Shown here piece by piece: positions 1 through 11,346 of a stretch of DNA of 64,000 nucleotides (positions are counted from its first letter, which is position 1; the number at the start of each line of letters is the position of its first letter). This DNA is from Imbricaverruca yamaguchii (lineage: Eukaryota; Arthropoda; Thecostraca; Neoverrucidae). The stretch is from contig JAOTOL010001633.1 in the NCBI GenBank assembly GCA_034440575.1, positions 496,001 through 560,000 on the forward strand. The letters are read 5' to 3'. Position numbers and translations under genes: made by a program. Below the pieces are notes generated by a model. It saw only the letters and a list, made by a program, of their open reading frames with translations. It was not told where the DNA came from and ran no database searches.

Positions 1-169
1 GTATATTTCTTAATACTGCTTGTGGTCCAAGCAGTTAAATTGGCATAGGAAAGTCGATGCTGTGCGATGTACTCCATAGACGTCATGGTTAAGCTATGCA
101 AGCATTGGGGCATGCGCAGTGGCGTACCGAAGGGAGGGGACATCGGAGCAGTTCCCTCCCCATGACAGG

Positions 170-2050
170 TTTTGGGCCCTAATAATTGCGCCTTGGTTCG
201 GAAAAATGGGCCAGGCCTCCTGAAAATCATGTTGGTGGCCTACAATCGTAACGGGGCCCATAAAAAATCACTTTGTGCCGCCAAAAAGTCGCGCTGGAGT
301 CCCTGAAAAAGAGGCTGAGGCCTCTCAAAATCTCACCGAGGCCCCTCAAAATCACATTGAAGACCTCAAAAATCGTCCCGGGACCCTGAAAATGAAGTTG
401 ATAGCTCCAAAATGTATGACCGAGCCCCCGAAATACCGTTGGGCCTCCAAAACGTCGCGCCGGGACACCGATAAGTCGCGCCAGTGCCTGATGAAATTAC
501 GCAAAATCCTTAAAAGGTCTGATAGGGACTCTATAAATTATGCGTCGGGCCAAAAAGTTTCTCCGGGGCCGTGAAACGACGCTGGGCCTTAAAAAGACTG
601 GTCGGGCTCCCAAAATCACGCTGGGTCCCAAAACGTCGGGTCATGACCCCTAATAATCGCGCTGGGAGCAGAATACGTCGCACTGAGGTCCTTGAAAATC
701 ACGATGGGTACCGCAGAAAGACGGGCTGGGCCCCATCAAATCACGCTGGAGGCTCAAAAGTTCGCACCTCTGTCCAGAAAATCACGCTGGGAGCCGAAAA
801 TAGTTGTGCCGTCGTTCTTGAAAATCACAACGGGGACACAAGAAGTTGGGCCGGGACCACCGAAAATCATGCTGAGCCTGAAGGTACCAAAACGTCGCAG
901 CCGGGCCCCTGAAAATCACGCTATGGGCTTGACAGATCACACCGGCCCAAAAAGGATCAGGAACATCTAACAATTGAAGCCGGGGCAACGAAAAAAACAG
1001 TCTGGACATGGAAAATCACTCTGGGCTCCTAGCAATCGATCCAAAAGAAACCAGAGCGTGTTGGGCCCTCAAAGTCGTGTCCAGGCCACTCAAACTTGAG
1101 ATAAGCATCCCAACAAATGAGGACATGGTCAAAAAATCGCACTCAGACATAAAAACGCCACGCCGCTGATCTTGGAAATCACATTAGGGTCCAAAATCCT
1201 CCGCCGAAGCCTCACAAGTCGCCGCTGGCTTCCCAAGAATCAATTCCTACCCGGAATGTTACTCTACGGTCACAAAAATTGCGTCAAGGACCCAAAACGA
1301 GTTTGGTCTCCGGAAAAGAAGAGCCTTGGAGCACGGAAAAAATGTACCAAGAGACCGAAGAATCGTACTGGGGCCCAAAAATATCGTGAAAAGAAAACAA
1401 GTTGACCTAAAATAATAAAATAAAAAATCCATCGAGTCGACCCGAGCACCAGAAAAACTCAGAATAGGTCGCGAAAGAAAGTTCTACGGAGGGTTTTTCT
1501 ACTCTTCAGGGTGCCATTGGCTGAAGAAAAAAAGTTCGTTGAGCAGCCACAGTGGCTTGCCAGAGAGGAAAATACCACACACCAATCCATCCTGAAGAGG
1601 TGGACTTCCAGGAACACAAGAATCGCGTCCGAGTCTCCAAAAATTATTCTGGAGCCCCATAAATCCGCGTCGTGGCCCCCAGAATTAGGGGTTATAAAAT
1701 ATACAACGGACACCAAAAAGCTTGCACCGAACCAGACAATTTGTGCCGGGGACAGCCAAATTCACACTGGGGCCTAGATAAGTACAAAGCGATTCGAGAA
1801 CTAGCGCCAAGACCCCCACCCTAAAAAAAATATATCGCGCTTTGGACCAGAATTCCTGTCCATATTTCTATACATCATAGTCGGGTCGTCAAAAATTCCC
1901 CTCGGGGCTCCCAAGAGGTGGCGTCGGCGCTCCCAGCTAAGTACAGCGTGGCACCAAGATCGCATTGAAACCCGACAAGGATCAAGCCCGATCCCTTCAA
2001 AATGGAGATCCCCAAAAATAAATGTCTGAGCCAGGAAAATCGCTCCTTAG
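170..2050 (+). repeat. Very diverged ~32-bp satellite, block 1
   Basis: The sequence is made of loosely repeated phrases such as GGCCCCCAAAAATCACGCTG and CCTCAAAATCACATTGAG about every 30-34 bases. It gives long spurious open frames (275-574, 571-912). The same family lies at 58540-59190 in this orientation and at 36080-36980 and 52210-53370 inverted. Confidence 0.7.
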
Positions 2051-2070
2051 CTCAAGCATACCACCAGCAG

Positions 2071-2120
2071 GGGCGGTCCGCCCACTAAGGTACCTGAGGC
2101 AGTGCCTCACCTCAGTAGAG
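2071..2120 (+). mobile_element. Possible solo terminus of a ZMYM-type hAT element
   Basis: CAGGGGCGGTCCGCCCACTA followed by TGAGGCAGTGCCTCACC resembles the start of hAT elements that carry TTF/DUF4371 transposases (from memory: CAGNGGCGG...GAGGCAGTTGCCTC). No matching inverted end or transposase was found nearby. Confidence 0.25.
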
Positions 2121-3879
2121 CTGAAAGATCTTTCTGATGTTATTTTGGTACATAGTGATGCTCTTATCCATTGGAAATCACAAAATTAAAAAGTTGACAT
2201 GAAACGTTCATTGGTGATTCGTAATTATCGTGAAAATTTAAGTTAAGATATACATATTCAATTTGGAACAGCTCTATCATTAATCTGAAATACGTATGAG
2301 TGAGGCCAGCCTTAATCCAAATGTCGCCATATTATGCGCTTTCGTTTCATACGAAGCATAGGGTATAAAAAAAATGCAGCCTTCGCAAGAACTAAAACGT
2401 TTCTGCGGAGCGCATTGCACCGTCAGAGGAAATTGTTTGCAAGTTGACTTTCGGACAATATGAACTTGGATCCCCTGACTTTGTGAGAGATCTCTAGCCC
2501 TGCAAGTGCCAAGGAAGTTTGGTAGGGAGAGTGGAAGGAGATGTTGGCAACCTCTAAATGTGGCCAGCTATAACTAAATTGAATAATTGATTGGCACATG
2601 TGGAAATTTTGTTGGTGCATTTTTTTCCAATGGCAATGCTCCATGGTATTTTTAGGGACTGAAACCCTGAACAAACCTAAATCTGTATCTTATTATAAAC
2701 TTGGACCCTTAGTGTATGAACCAATGCATTTCCAAGTCTAGGAAATGTATAGTTTTTGTCTGGCCAAAAAATAATTTATTTGGTTATTTTGAAATTCCTT
2801 TCTCCGATGTGCTGTGCTTCTGTGGAATGGGCAAATGTAGCCATACCCATTTTAGGAAATGCTTAGGAAAGGAAAGGAAATAGGAAAGGAATAGCTTTTG
2901 ATTGAACAACAATACTAATTATTTCACTCACACCAGGGAGATAAACCTATTATTACAAACTAATCCATCAGTCGTGAAAATAATTCCAAGTCCAGCAAGA
3001 AGTGTGAATTTGAAAGTACTTGTATTGTAATGATAGTCCTTTTTCAGTATCACCTGTTGCTGTTAGTCATAGACGCGCCCAAGGGGCCTACCCCATCCCC
3101 CTAATCGGTGAAAGTCGTGTGTTCACTGTTGAAATCATCGTGTTATCTATCCAATCGTGCTCAACGGTGGTATTTTGCGTAATTCCTGGGTGCCACCCTG
3201 CTGTTGGCCCTGCCCCCCCCCACACACACACACTTTTTTAGACGTTCGTACGCCTATGTGTTATGTCGCATGACTCAGGCGGCGCTGAAACTGAATTCAG
3301 ATATCACTTGGCGAGGAAGATCAACATTCTGCATGAGATGACATTGTGCGGAATATACATGGTAGGTGACAAGACCATATGTCGTTGAACTTTGACACAT
3401 AAATTAGCCCAGAATCCTCGTTTCATTCTTTGTATCATTTTCGGCGTTGCAAATTATCTCAAATTGAACCTTCCCACTGAACAGGCTAGACATACGAAGA
3501 AACTAACCTGACCTCAGGTCAGTAACCTCGTAACCAGATAGATGTTTGGTCATCTCGATGAAAGGATAGCATGCTCCGAGTTTCGTGCCTAGGTATATAC
3601 TGCAACTATTCTGATTGGCAGGACTTCGAATATTCTGAAACAACACTCCCTTTGACCCGTTCCAGGTCAATGACCCTTAAGGACCTGGACCTGATATTTG
3701 TACAGGATATGCCAAATAGGTGTGCAATAAGCTCCTGAAAATGTGGTGCTTCTGCGTCTACTCGTTCTGCCGGTATGGTGGAGACACCTGAGGGAGGTCC
3801 TCTAGGCTCCCCCTGCCCGGCGACGGTTGTAAAATCAATGTTTTCCAAGTTTTCACAAAAAAACAACCAAACATGCTGG
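2121..3879. other. Unassigned, AT-rich
   Basis: No gene seen. Small features: a GGAAA-rich stretch at 2860-2890, a short CA run at 3222-3235, and a segment at 3610-3720 (GTTCCAGGTCAATGACC) related to the inverse of 21225-21310 in R4. Confidence 0.4.
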
Positions 3880-4389
3880 GGACATATCCTCCAACTTTCT
3901 GAAGAGTGGAGATTTGTTCCCTCATTTTTCCGTGTGCCTCCAAGCCTCAGCTACCTGAGATTGATCGTCGCAAAATTATGCTTAATCATTCATAAAGTGA
4001 AAATATATGTGCAAGAGAATCATCAAAAACACTAGAAACCGATCAGCGGGCTTCACAGACTATCTGTCGTTACAAAACTTGCGAATGGTAAATCAGCAAA
4101 CGTTAGAGATGTCTTCAGCGACGGGTGTATGCACTGAACACGCCGGAGGCAACTGCATTGGCCTCACATTGCATCACATACAGGTGTCACATTACCACTT
4201 TAACGGTCAATATCCAATGCAAGACGCTTTCTTCGGTTGTCTCCCATTTTTCTTTTGTCGTTTGCACCCAAACTTGCTCAAATCTGGTGTAAAGCAATAG
4301 CATTTGGTGAACCATTGTGCAGCATTTCAAACTGGTACATGTCAAAGTCAACCTTCTAGGTCAAAGGTTAGCTTGATTTATTAGGTGGC

Positions 4390-5610
4390 GATATTGAAGC
4401 GATATCGACCGAATGCGAGGTCCGGTTGCTGTTGCTCAATTTCCATCAAATGAGCGTCAATCGACGTGGCTAGTTATGCGGTATCAGAAAGTTAAGCAAT
4501 CGAATTCTTTTTCGGAGGCAAAGGCCAATCTGATCATCTGGTCCGCTCAATTTTGTATTCGTTTTCGCTCAATCAGATCAAAATCTGGTATAAAGCAACA
4601 ACCAGTGATGAACACTCGAGTAACATTTGAAACTGGGTCAGGGTCAATGGTTTGATTGAGTTCTTCGAGGACCTCGCGTGTCGTTGCTATGGCTTCAATT
4701 TACAGAAAATGGATGTCATTCGACGTCGCTTGTTATACGGTATCAGAAAGTTGATAATCCGAAGTCATCTCGACGAGTCAAAGTTCAAGCTGATTTCTTC
4801 GTCGCCTCACATTTGTTTTGTTTTTAACGTTTTCCGCCAAGCCTGCCCAGATCTACTATCAAGTCATAGCCCATGGTGAACCCTTGAATAATATTTTGAA
4901 ACCTAGATATATCAAGGCAATACCTTAAGTTTCAAGGTTAGTTTGAATCCTTCGTAGTTTTCGCGATTCGTCGCCTCGATTTGCACGAGGCTGGTGTCAT
5001 TCGACGTGGCTTGTGCCGTATTATAATGTTATCAAATCGAACTAATTTCAAAGGTCAAAGGTCAAATCGATTTCTCCGGTCGCCTCGGATTTCTTTTCAT
5101 CGCCCCGTCATACACACTTCTGGTATCAAGCATTAGCTCATGGTGCACCTCGAGTAACATTTCAAACCCGAACATGTCAATGTCAAACCACAAGGTCGAA
5201 GGTTAGCTTAAATTGCTTGAAGTCCTCGTCGCTATGTCTTCAATTTTCATGAAGTTGGAGTCATTCTCCATGCTGTGAGGTACTCTAGCAAACTGTTCAT
5301 AAATCACATTAACTTTCAAAGGCAATGGTCGAGCTCATTTCTTCAGTCGCCCCGCGTTTCTTCGTTTCCTCCTAAATCTATAAGTGTTTGGTATCAAAAG
5401 ATAATCTGTGGGCAACAATCCAGCAACATTTCAACCCGGGACAGGTCAGGTCAAGCCTCAGGTCAAGGTGATTTTTTTTCTTCAAAATCCTTGCGTTTTG
5501 TCGCTATGGTTTAAATCTGCATTAAGTGGGTGTCATTCGACGTGGCTTGCCGTACGGTATCAGAATGTTCAGATATCGAAATAATTTAAAAGTGTCGAAG
5601 GTCCGCTGTG
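4390..5610 (+). repeat. Degenerate ~270-bp tandem units inside R1 copy 1
   Basis: The phrase TCATTCGACGTGGCTTG followed by a variant of TACGGTATCAGAA recurs near 4450, 4710, 4992, 5252 and 5529, steps of about 260-280 bases. Each unit also carries CAAGGTCAAAGGT, a T-rich run after TCGCCTCGC, ATCTGGTATCAAGCAATAG, and GAGTAACATTTCAAACC. The matching set in copy 2 lies near 55735, 55990, 56330, 56600 and 56820. Confidence 0.75.
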
Positions 5611-5617
5611 TGTGCAA

Positions 5618-6000
5618 TAGGCTGGTCCGGTGTGCGTTTTTTCTCGAAAATGCACTAGGTCGCCCCCTAGTTGATGCATTTTTGGGCGCTGAGCGCGATG
5701 CGCTCATCAAAATTCCAAATTTCGAAAAATTTCTGACCGCGACGCCCGCTCGAAGGTTTCGGCGATTTTGCAAATTCGCCTTTTTCGGCTCATTATTCCG
5801 AAATTTGCGACAGGAAATAGGAAAAGCAGCATGGACAAGCTGAACCAGGTATGTTTCTTCAGACATTCGCACAAACCAGCGGCGTTCACTCCATTTACAT
5901 AATGCAAAAACACTGTGTCCGCACTTTTTCCCAATTTCACGACCTACTTCAGCACGCCACCCATAGATGGCGTTGGTGGCGATCGCGTGTGTTTCATCGC
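5618..6000 (+). repeat. Left terminal inverted repeat of the hAT-like element
   Basis: About 383 bases. It contains landmarks mirrored in the right repeat: TCTCGAAAATGCACTAGGTC, GGGCGCTGAGCGCGATGCGC, GCTGAACCAGG and CAGCACGCCACCCATAGATG. Similarity to the right arm stops just after CATCGC at about 6000. The differences are scattered substitutions and small gaps, so the insertion is not very recent. Short open frames inside it (5522-5872 and 5526-5843) are not genes. Confidence 0.88.
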
Positions 6001-6427
6001 TGGAGGGTACCTCTCCAGAAGGTCGCCACTTTGCATCGGGGTAGGTATGAGGTGGGGCAGCTCCCTCCGCCGTTGCCCCTTCCCTAGATCTGCATCTGAT
6101 AGAACAATTCCAGTGTTTACACTACATATTTATAATTAATTAATCAACAAGCAATCATTACCACAGGTCTGAGGTCCATTACTAATTGCAAACACACAAG
6201 CCAATCGAACAAAACCCAACCACCACCGAAATGACGCCTTCTCATCAGACTCGCCACATTCATCAGTCTGAAGCCACCGACCCTGCCACAGACGCCCTAG
6301 CCCTGCTTCGTCTGGTCTTCGAGCTGGTCTACTGGCCCCTGAAGAGACGCCCGCCAGAAGGCCACCTTATTTAGGCTGTGACCGTCTTGTCCCTCCGCGC
6401 CCACGACGGCCGCTGCGGCCTCGGTCG

Positions 6428-8172
6428 TCAGCTTGACGACGCGCTTGGTGGACTGGGTGTGGCAGGGCACCCCCGTCCGGAGCGGCTCGTCCAGGAGCCG
6501 GCTAGCTCGTCATCAGGGAGAGAACGGACACATGGTGGCTCGATGTCGGCCTCCCGAGCATACTGGTTGATGTTCACCAGCTCCTTGTACTGGCGTGCAG
6601 TCACGTTGATCGTTAAGTCTTGCACCCGGAACTGGCGGATTGGTCCGGGCTGCCGGCGATCTCGGGCCTCGCGCACCATCTGCACGGCACTCGCCCTGAG
6701 CTCCGGGCGCTCGTCGCCCAGCATCGACAGCACCACGTTCTCTGGGTGGCATTCCCACACAGGCGTTCCTGCTCGGTTTCCAGGTCGGCGCCACTCAAGT
6801 GCCGCTGCTACCGTTGCAGCTGATCAAACAGGTGGCGGGGCGCTTCCACCAGGTCCGGCCTGGGCTTAATGGCCATGGCTGTGGGGACGTGCACGGCTAC
6901 GATGTACAGGGCCAGGGCGTAGATCGAGCTCAGCGACTGCTCTACATCAACCGGCAGGAGTGGTAGCTCGGCGGAGGCCAGGGGCTGGAACTCCACCAAT
7001 GACAGCTCATGCACCGTGCCCGCCACCATCTGGCCGATTGGCCCGGTGCCGGCAGGTGCCGGCGGCTGCGGATACGGAGACGGGAAGAGGAGCGCCTTCA
7101 ACGGCGGTGGCACGAGATGTCGAAGCTGCTGTACGGCTCTTGGGATGAGCCGCCGAGGGCCCAGCAGCGACGACGATGGGCGTGCGGGCCGCGCGAGTAG
7201 CCGCTGAAGGCCTATTAGCGGCAGCGGCGGAGGCGCGGGAGAGGCGACCTGAGGTGGGTTAGGGAGCATCAGTTAGTTTGAAGCAGTCAGGAGAGGTAAT
7301 GTCGCCCTTATTAAAGCAATATAGCGACAATCTCATGCAAGCCAATGCCAATGAAGTAATCGGTGACGCGGACCTGAGGCGTGGGCAGCCGTTGGGACGT
7401 GGCGAGGCTCGTCGGACGGTCCGGCGACGGCGGCGGCGGCAGTGACGGTGGCAGCTCTGCTGGCTTGACGAGCCTGTCGCTCGGCCCGCTCATCTCTCCT
7501 GTGCCAGCGCCCCGTCGTCTGCTGGTCGACCCCACCAATGTTGCGTCTCCTGGGGCCACTCTGGTCGGCCAGGAACTCTCTGTCATTGGCAAGCTCTGGC
7601 TGGCGGGCTGTGTTCGAAATGTCGAAGAGTTCACCGAAGTCAGAGACAGCAGCAGTTGTTAAACGGGCTGTAAGAGCAGAATGCTGTTTCTTCGACGTTT
7701 TTCGGACGCCCTCTTTTCTTTCCCACAGCTGCTTCACCTTTCCCAGAATACGTGGCCTCGGCCTTTTCGGTAGTGAAGCCCTGTCCCAGAGTAGCAATAT
7801 CTCATCTGTCACTTGCTGTATGCACTCTTTCATTGGTACGTACTTTTCATCTGTGGACCTCTCCTCCATCTTCTCCAACCTGACCATCATCAAGCGGTCG
7901 ATGACGTCGACCATGGTGGGAAGCTGGCTTCCAGGCAAGCGACGAGACGTTATCCCAAACCGAGGATGAGGTTCCTTCATTTTCTTTTTAAATGCTTGTC
8001 CTTCCATCGTTGGCAACGCGTTTCGGAGACGATTTAAACCGAAATGAAGACGTCTCGATACAGATAGCGAGCTTTTCGACTGGCTAAGGTCACGATCATT
8101 GGAACAAACAATAATGCAGCAGGTAAGTATTACAAATAGCATTGGATGATAAAAATATTTAATTTTGAGCAT
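6428..8172 (-). pseudogene. Remnant of the element's internal gene, unclassified multicopy invertebrate family
   Basis: The N-terminal part (8172-7333, 279 codons) includes LPTMVDVIDRLMMVRL, then ILLLWDRASLPKR and EFLADQSGPRRRNIGGVD. The C-terminal part (about 6760-6430) includes HPENVVLSMLGDERPELR, RQFRVQDLTINVTARQYKEL and EPPCVRSLPDDEL. I recall these motifs, in this order, from predicted proteins found in many copies in cnidarian, mollusc and arthropod genomes, with several hundred residues between them. Here only about 170 codons remain, in shifted frames. One recognisable hydrophobic stretch is IYALALYIVAVHVPTAMA (near 6870-6930). The central core is therefore deleted and the gene is broken by frameshifts. 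Its biochemical role is unknown to me. Its position inside long terminal repeats suggests a transposition function. Confidence 0.65.
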
Positions 8173-8633
8173 AAAACGTAATTTGGTAGATAATTACTCG
8201 CGTAAAATTCAATACTTTTCCACGATTTTACGTGAAAAATAATCACAAATTAATATTTCTCCTCAGTTTAACTGATCGATAGCTCCCGTAGCTATGCCAT
8301 GACATTTCGATCGGACCCAATGAACATATAATGGTGATGGTTGTGGTGAGCCGATTATTTGACATATTATCACATATAATGTATTGTGATTGTGCTATTT
8401 AAAATTGTTTAATAGTTGCAGCACTATCAAGAGATGGTTCCTTGAAATCAGCGTCACTCAATCACTGGCAGATCTAGCCGGGTGTTTGGGGGGCAAACGG
8501 TAGTTTTAAGGGGGCAAACAGCTGCAAATAGCCATATTGACAATTTTTCGGGGCGTTTGGGGGGAAATGGCTTTGGGGCACTGGCCCCCTGTCCCCCTTA
8601 AATTCGCCCCTGCACTCCATTGTCAATGTACGT

Positions 8634-9019
8634 GCGATGGAATACACGGGATCGCCACCAGCGCCATCTATGTGTGGCGTGCTGAAGTAGGCAGTGACAT
8701 TTGGAACTAGTACGGATACAGTGTTTTTGCAGATATGTAAATGGAGTGAAAGCCACTGGTTTGTGCGAATATCTTAAGAAATAGACCTGGTTCAGCTTGC
8801 CCATGCTGCTTTTCCCATTTCCTGTCGTAACTTTCGGAATAATGAGCCGAAAAACGCGAATTTGCGAAATCGCCGAAAACTTTGGGCGGGAGTCGCGGTC
8901 AAAAGTTTTTCGAAATTTGGAATTTTGATGAGCGCATCGCGCTCAGCGCCCAAAAAGGCATAAACTAGGGGGGCGACCTAGTGCATTTTCGAGAAAAAAC
9001 CACAAACCGGACCAGCCTA
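8634..9019 (-). repeat. Right terminal inverted repeat of the hAT-like element
   Basis: About 386 bases, the reverse complement of the left arm, starting at GCGATGGAATAC and ending CCAGCCTA. The gene remnant reads away from this end, so any promoter for it would lie between this arm and about 8172. Confidence 0.88.
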
Positions 9020-9947
9020 GTGTGCAATGCTTGAGTGTAATAGGAATATGAGGATCAAATCTGCTTTTGTTTGCAGCCGTTATGATAGCAGGCATTCATG
9101 TCCTATATGACTAGGAGCTCCCCCAAGAAATGCCATCATAACCTGCTCGGAAGGCGCTCTTATCGCTGGTTTTTAACTTATACTGCCACATTGCTGTTCT
9201 GAACATGTAAAGTGTAGATTTGTATCAAATTGTCCACTTTCCTCTTAATGGTTCAACGGAAGTTGTCAAATTTGAAAGAAAAGCCACACGTCAATGCACA
9301 CAATTGTATAACCAGCCGGAGTTCATAACCACGGAAGATCAATGTTGTAATCGGGGTGGATTTAGGAATTGTCATGGGGACACTTGTCTGGAGGGGCAAC
9401 AGCCATTCCTTCGGACTGACGTCACTGCGAAAGCGCCTGGAGGGTCGCCTCTGGCTTCAAACTTCGAGGAGGCGGGATGCACTCGGTTCTTCCCGAAGGG
9501 GCATCTTTCCTTCCAAGTGCGTGCCTCTTTCTTTCATAAGGGCGTTTCTGGCTGAAAAATTCGAGCGGTTACACTGGAACCTTTTTAGAGGGGAGCCTTT
9601 TTCAGAAGCGTACTCACTCGAGCACGCCAGTTGTCTACCTGGTGCTTAAAACTGTACTTGTTGGGCATTATTCCTATTTGATGCTATAGCCCTACATGTG
9701 ATGCCTCAAAAACAACTACCCGGGTGAATTGGGATTATTTTATGAGAATCGCTGTACTGTATGCTCCGCGTCGGATCACTGTGGTGCACCGTCGCGTGCA
9801 AAGCGCGTCAATGATGGGAATCAATGGCGGTACAAAGGCTTCCTAGCATCGCGACTGGCGCGTTGGAAACCTGTTACGGACGAGTTTCATCGGTGTTAGG
9901 AAGGATTACTGAAGATGATATTGGTGTCTAGAGTGTACGCACATAGT

Positions 9948-10086
9948 TGCATGAGTATGGTCGAGTTCCGACCGGATATACACGGGGTCACGAGGATTAT
10001 GCACGTGTTTATGACGTGCATGAGTATGGTCGAGTTCCGACCGGATATACACGGGGTCACGAGGATTATGCACGTGTTTATGACGG
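9948..10086 (+). repeat. 69-bp tandem duplication, two near-identical units
   Basis: ATGAGTATGGTCGAGTTCCG starts at 9951 and again at 10020. The units run through GGATTATGCACGTGTTTATG and are identical over nearly their whole length, so the duplication is recent. Confidence 0.9.
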
Positions 10087-10745
10087 GTCATGTCCGTGTC
10101 AACAGTGTGAGCACCGGGAGTGCATATGGTGTCAAACTGGGTTCAACATGATGTTTTTGGGAGTTACGGTACTCCTGACGATGGTGCTGCAAATGATGAA
10201 AAATGGGACACTCCAGGAAAACTAGCTTTATCTTTATGTGGTAGGATACAACACCATAGGAAGTGTTTCAATGCACACATACATACACACATACACACAG
10301 ATGCATTCATCGTTGATATATCCATGCAATTTGATCTGGTAAACGATCCCGGTTGCCGGAAATTACTTGGTCATTGTTCCCTACATTTCTCAAAAGTACG
10401 GCAATGAAGTCGATTCAGCTTTGGCACAATATAAACTTCCGGGATACCGGTCTAACTGAACTTCATCCGCTCGATGTCTTTTGGACAGAAAATTATAGAA
10501 TGGCCTTGGCCCTGGAAAGCTAATATTATTGGCCTCATGTAGCGCCATTGACGCTCCCCATGCTGCAATTGAGCATGTAAATCTGGCATTAAGTGCCGCT
10601 CAGTCATCACATAATGGTGGTTTCACAAAAAGTATGACGTATGGCCCGGTTACACTTCGTACTGAAGCAATACTTCTGATCATGAAGTAGTTGGACGGTA
10701 TCCGTTTCAAGAAATATGTTATCCGCACATGAATATCAATATGTC

Positions 10746-10777
10746 GCCTGCTTTACATTGCTCAATGTAAAGCAGGC
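10746..10777. repeat. Perfect 15-bp inverted repeat with 2-base loop
   Basis: GCCTGCTTTACATTG, CT, CAATGTAAAGCAGGC. It lies immediately before R3 copy A and may mark that repeat's edge or a hairpin remnant. Confidence 0.9.
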
Positions 10778-10784
10778 TTGGAAT

Positions 10785-11346
10785 GAGAAAAGGACAGCGA
10801 AATCGACAAGGAAAAAAAAAATTTGGCCCCAAAAAATAAAAAAAATATTTTTTTAATTTCAAAATTTTGAGTTTTCACGTTTTCTTCAATTTTCCTTTTC
10901 CAATGGGTAGGGCAGACCGAGAAACGTTGCTGGAAGTCAACTTTCCCTAATACAAAATGCTTATTTTAGCCAGAAACCTGTGTTTGATCTGCAATATGTC
11001 AAATACGCAAAATGTATATGTAGTCAAAAACGAAAAAATGAAACATTCAACTGGTACGTTTTGTTGCATCCGTAAAGATAAGCAAACGCTGAAAGTTTCA
11101 TTAAAATATCTGTATCCATTAAAGCGTGACGACTGGTTGAACTTCTTTGGAGGTAACCTCACTTGACCTTGAATAACTCGTTGACCCTAGATGACCTGAC
11201 CTATAAATTTTGAATCAACATGTCAAATTGATGTGGAAAAAGGTATGCCAAATTTAGGCGCGCTACCGCGCGCCGTTCGTCCGCTATCAGCGAAAAACAT
11301 GAGGGGGCGGTTGAAGACCCCCCCCCCCCGACACGGGACGGGTTAA
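10785..11346 (+). repeat. R3 dispersed repeat, copy A
   Basis: Contains AAAAGGACAGCGAAATCGAC, GGCAGACCGAGAAACGTTGC, AAAGCGTGACGACTGGTTGA, TGACCTTGAATAACTCGTTG, CTACCGCGCGCCGTTCGTCC and ends in a C-run plus GACGGGTTAA. It has no coding content. Confidence 0.82.

Larger units (their letters stand above)
5618..9019 (-). mobile_element. 3.4-kb hAT-like DNA transposon with ~385-bp terminal inverted repeats
   Basis: The element starts TAGGCTGGTCCGG and ends in the inverse, CCGGACCAGCCTA. It is flanked by the 8-bp direct duplication GTGTGCAA at 5610-5617 and 9020-9027. The related sequence at 56880-56920, in the second R1 copy, continues straight through the target without the element, so both ends are exact. 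An 8-bp duplication with T at position 2 and A at position 7, and a TAG start, fit the hAT superfamily. The terminal repeats are far longer than usual for hAT. Inside lies a minus-strand gene remnant. The element is probably non-autonomous now because its central coding part is missing. Confidence 0.88.
3880..9650 (+). repeat. R1 dispersed repeat, copy 1 (split by the 3.4-kb element)
   Basis: The parts at 3880-5617 and 9020-9650 align in order and orientation with 54190-57830. Shared landmarks include TTTTTCCGTGTGCC, AAATCAGCAAACGTTA, the TCATTCGACGTGGCTTG series, TCCTATATGACTAGG and GGTTCAACGGAAG. No protein reads through it. Its nature (retroelement, large satellite or segmental copy) is not clear. 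Confidence 0.8.

Noticed and set aside
5522..5872. Overlapping open frames of 105-116 codons on both strands
   Set aside because: They fall in the left terminal inverted repeat of the hAT-like element and mirror frames in the right arm.
8100..8130. Strong donor-like CAG|GTAAGT on the plus strand at about 8117
   Set aside because: No plus-strand coding exon precedes it. It lies inside the transposon, whose gene reads from the minus strand.
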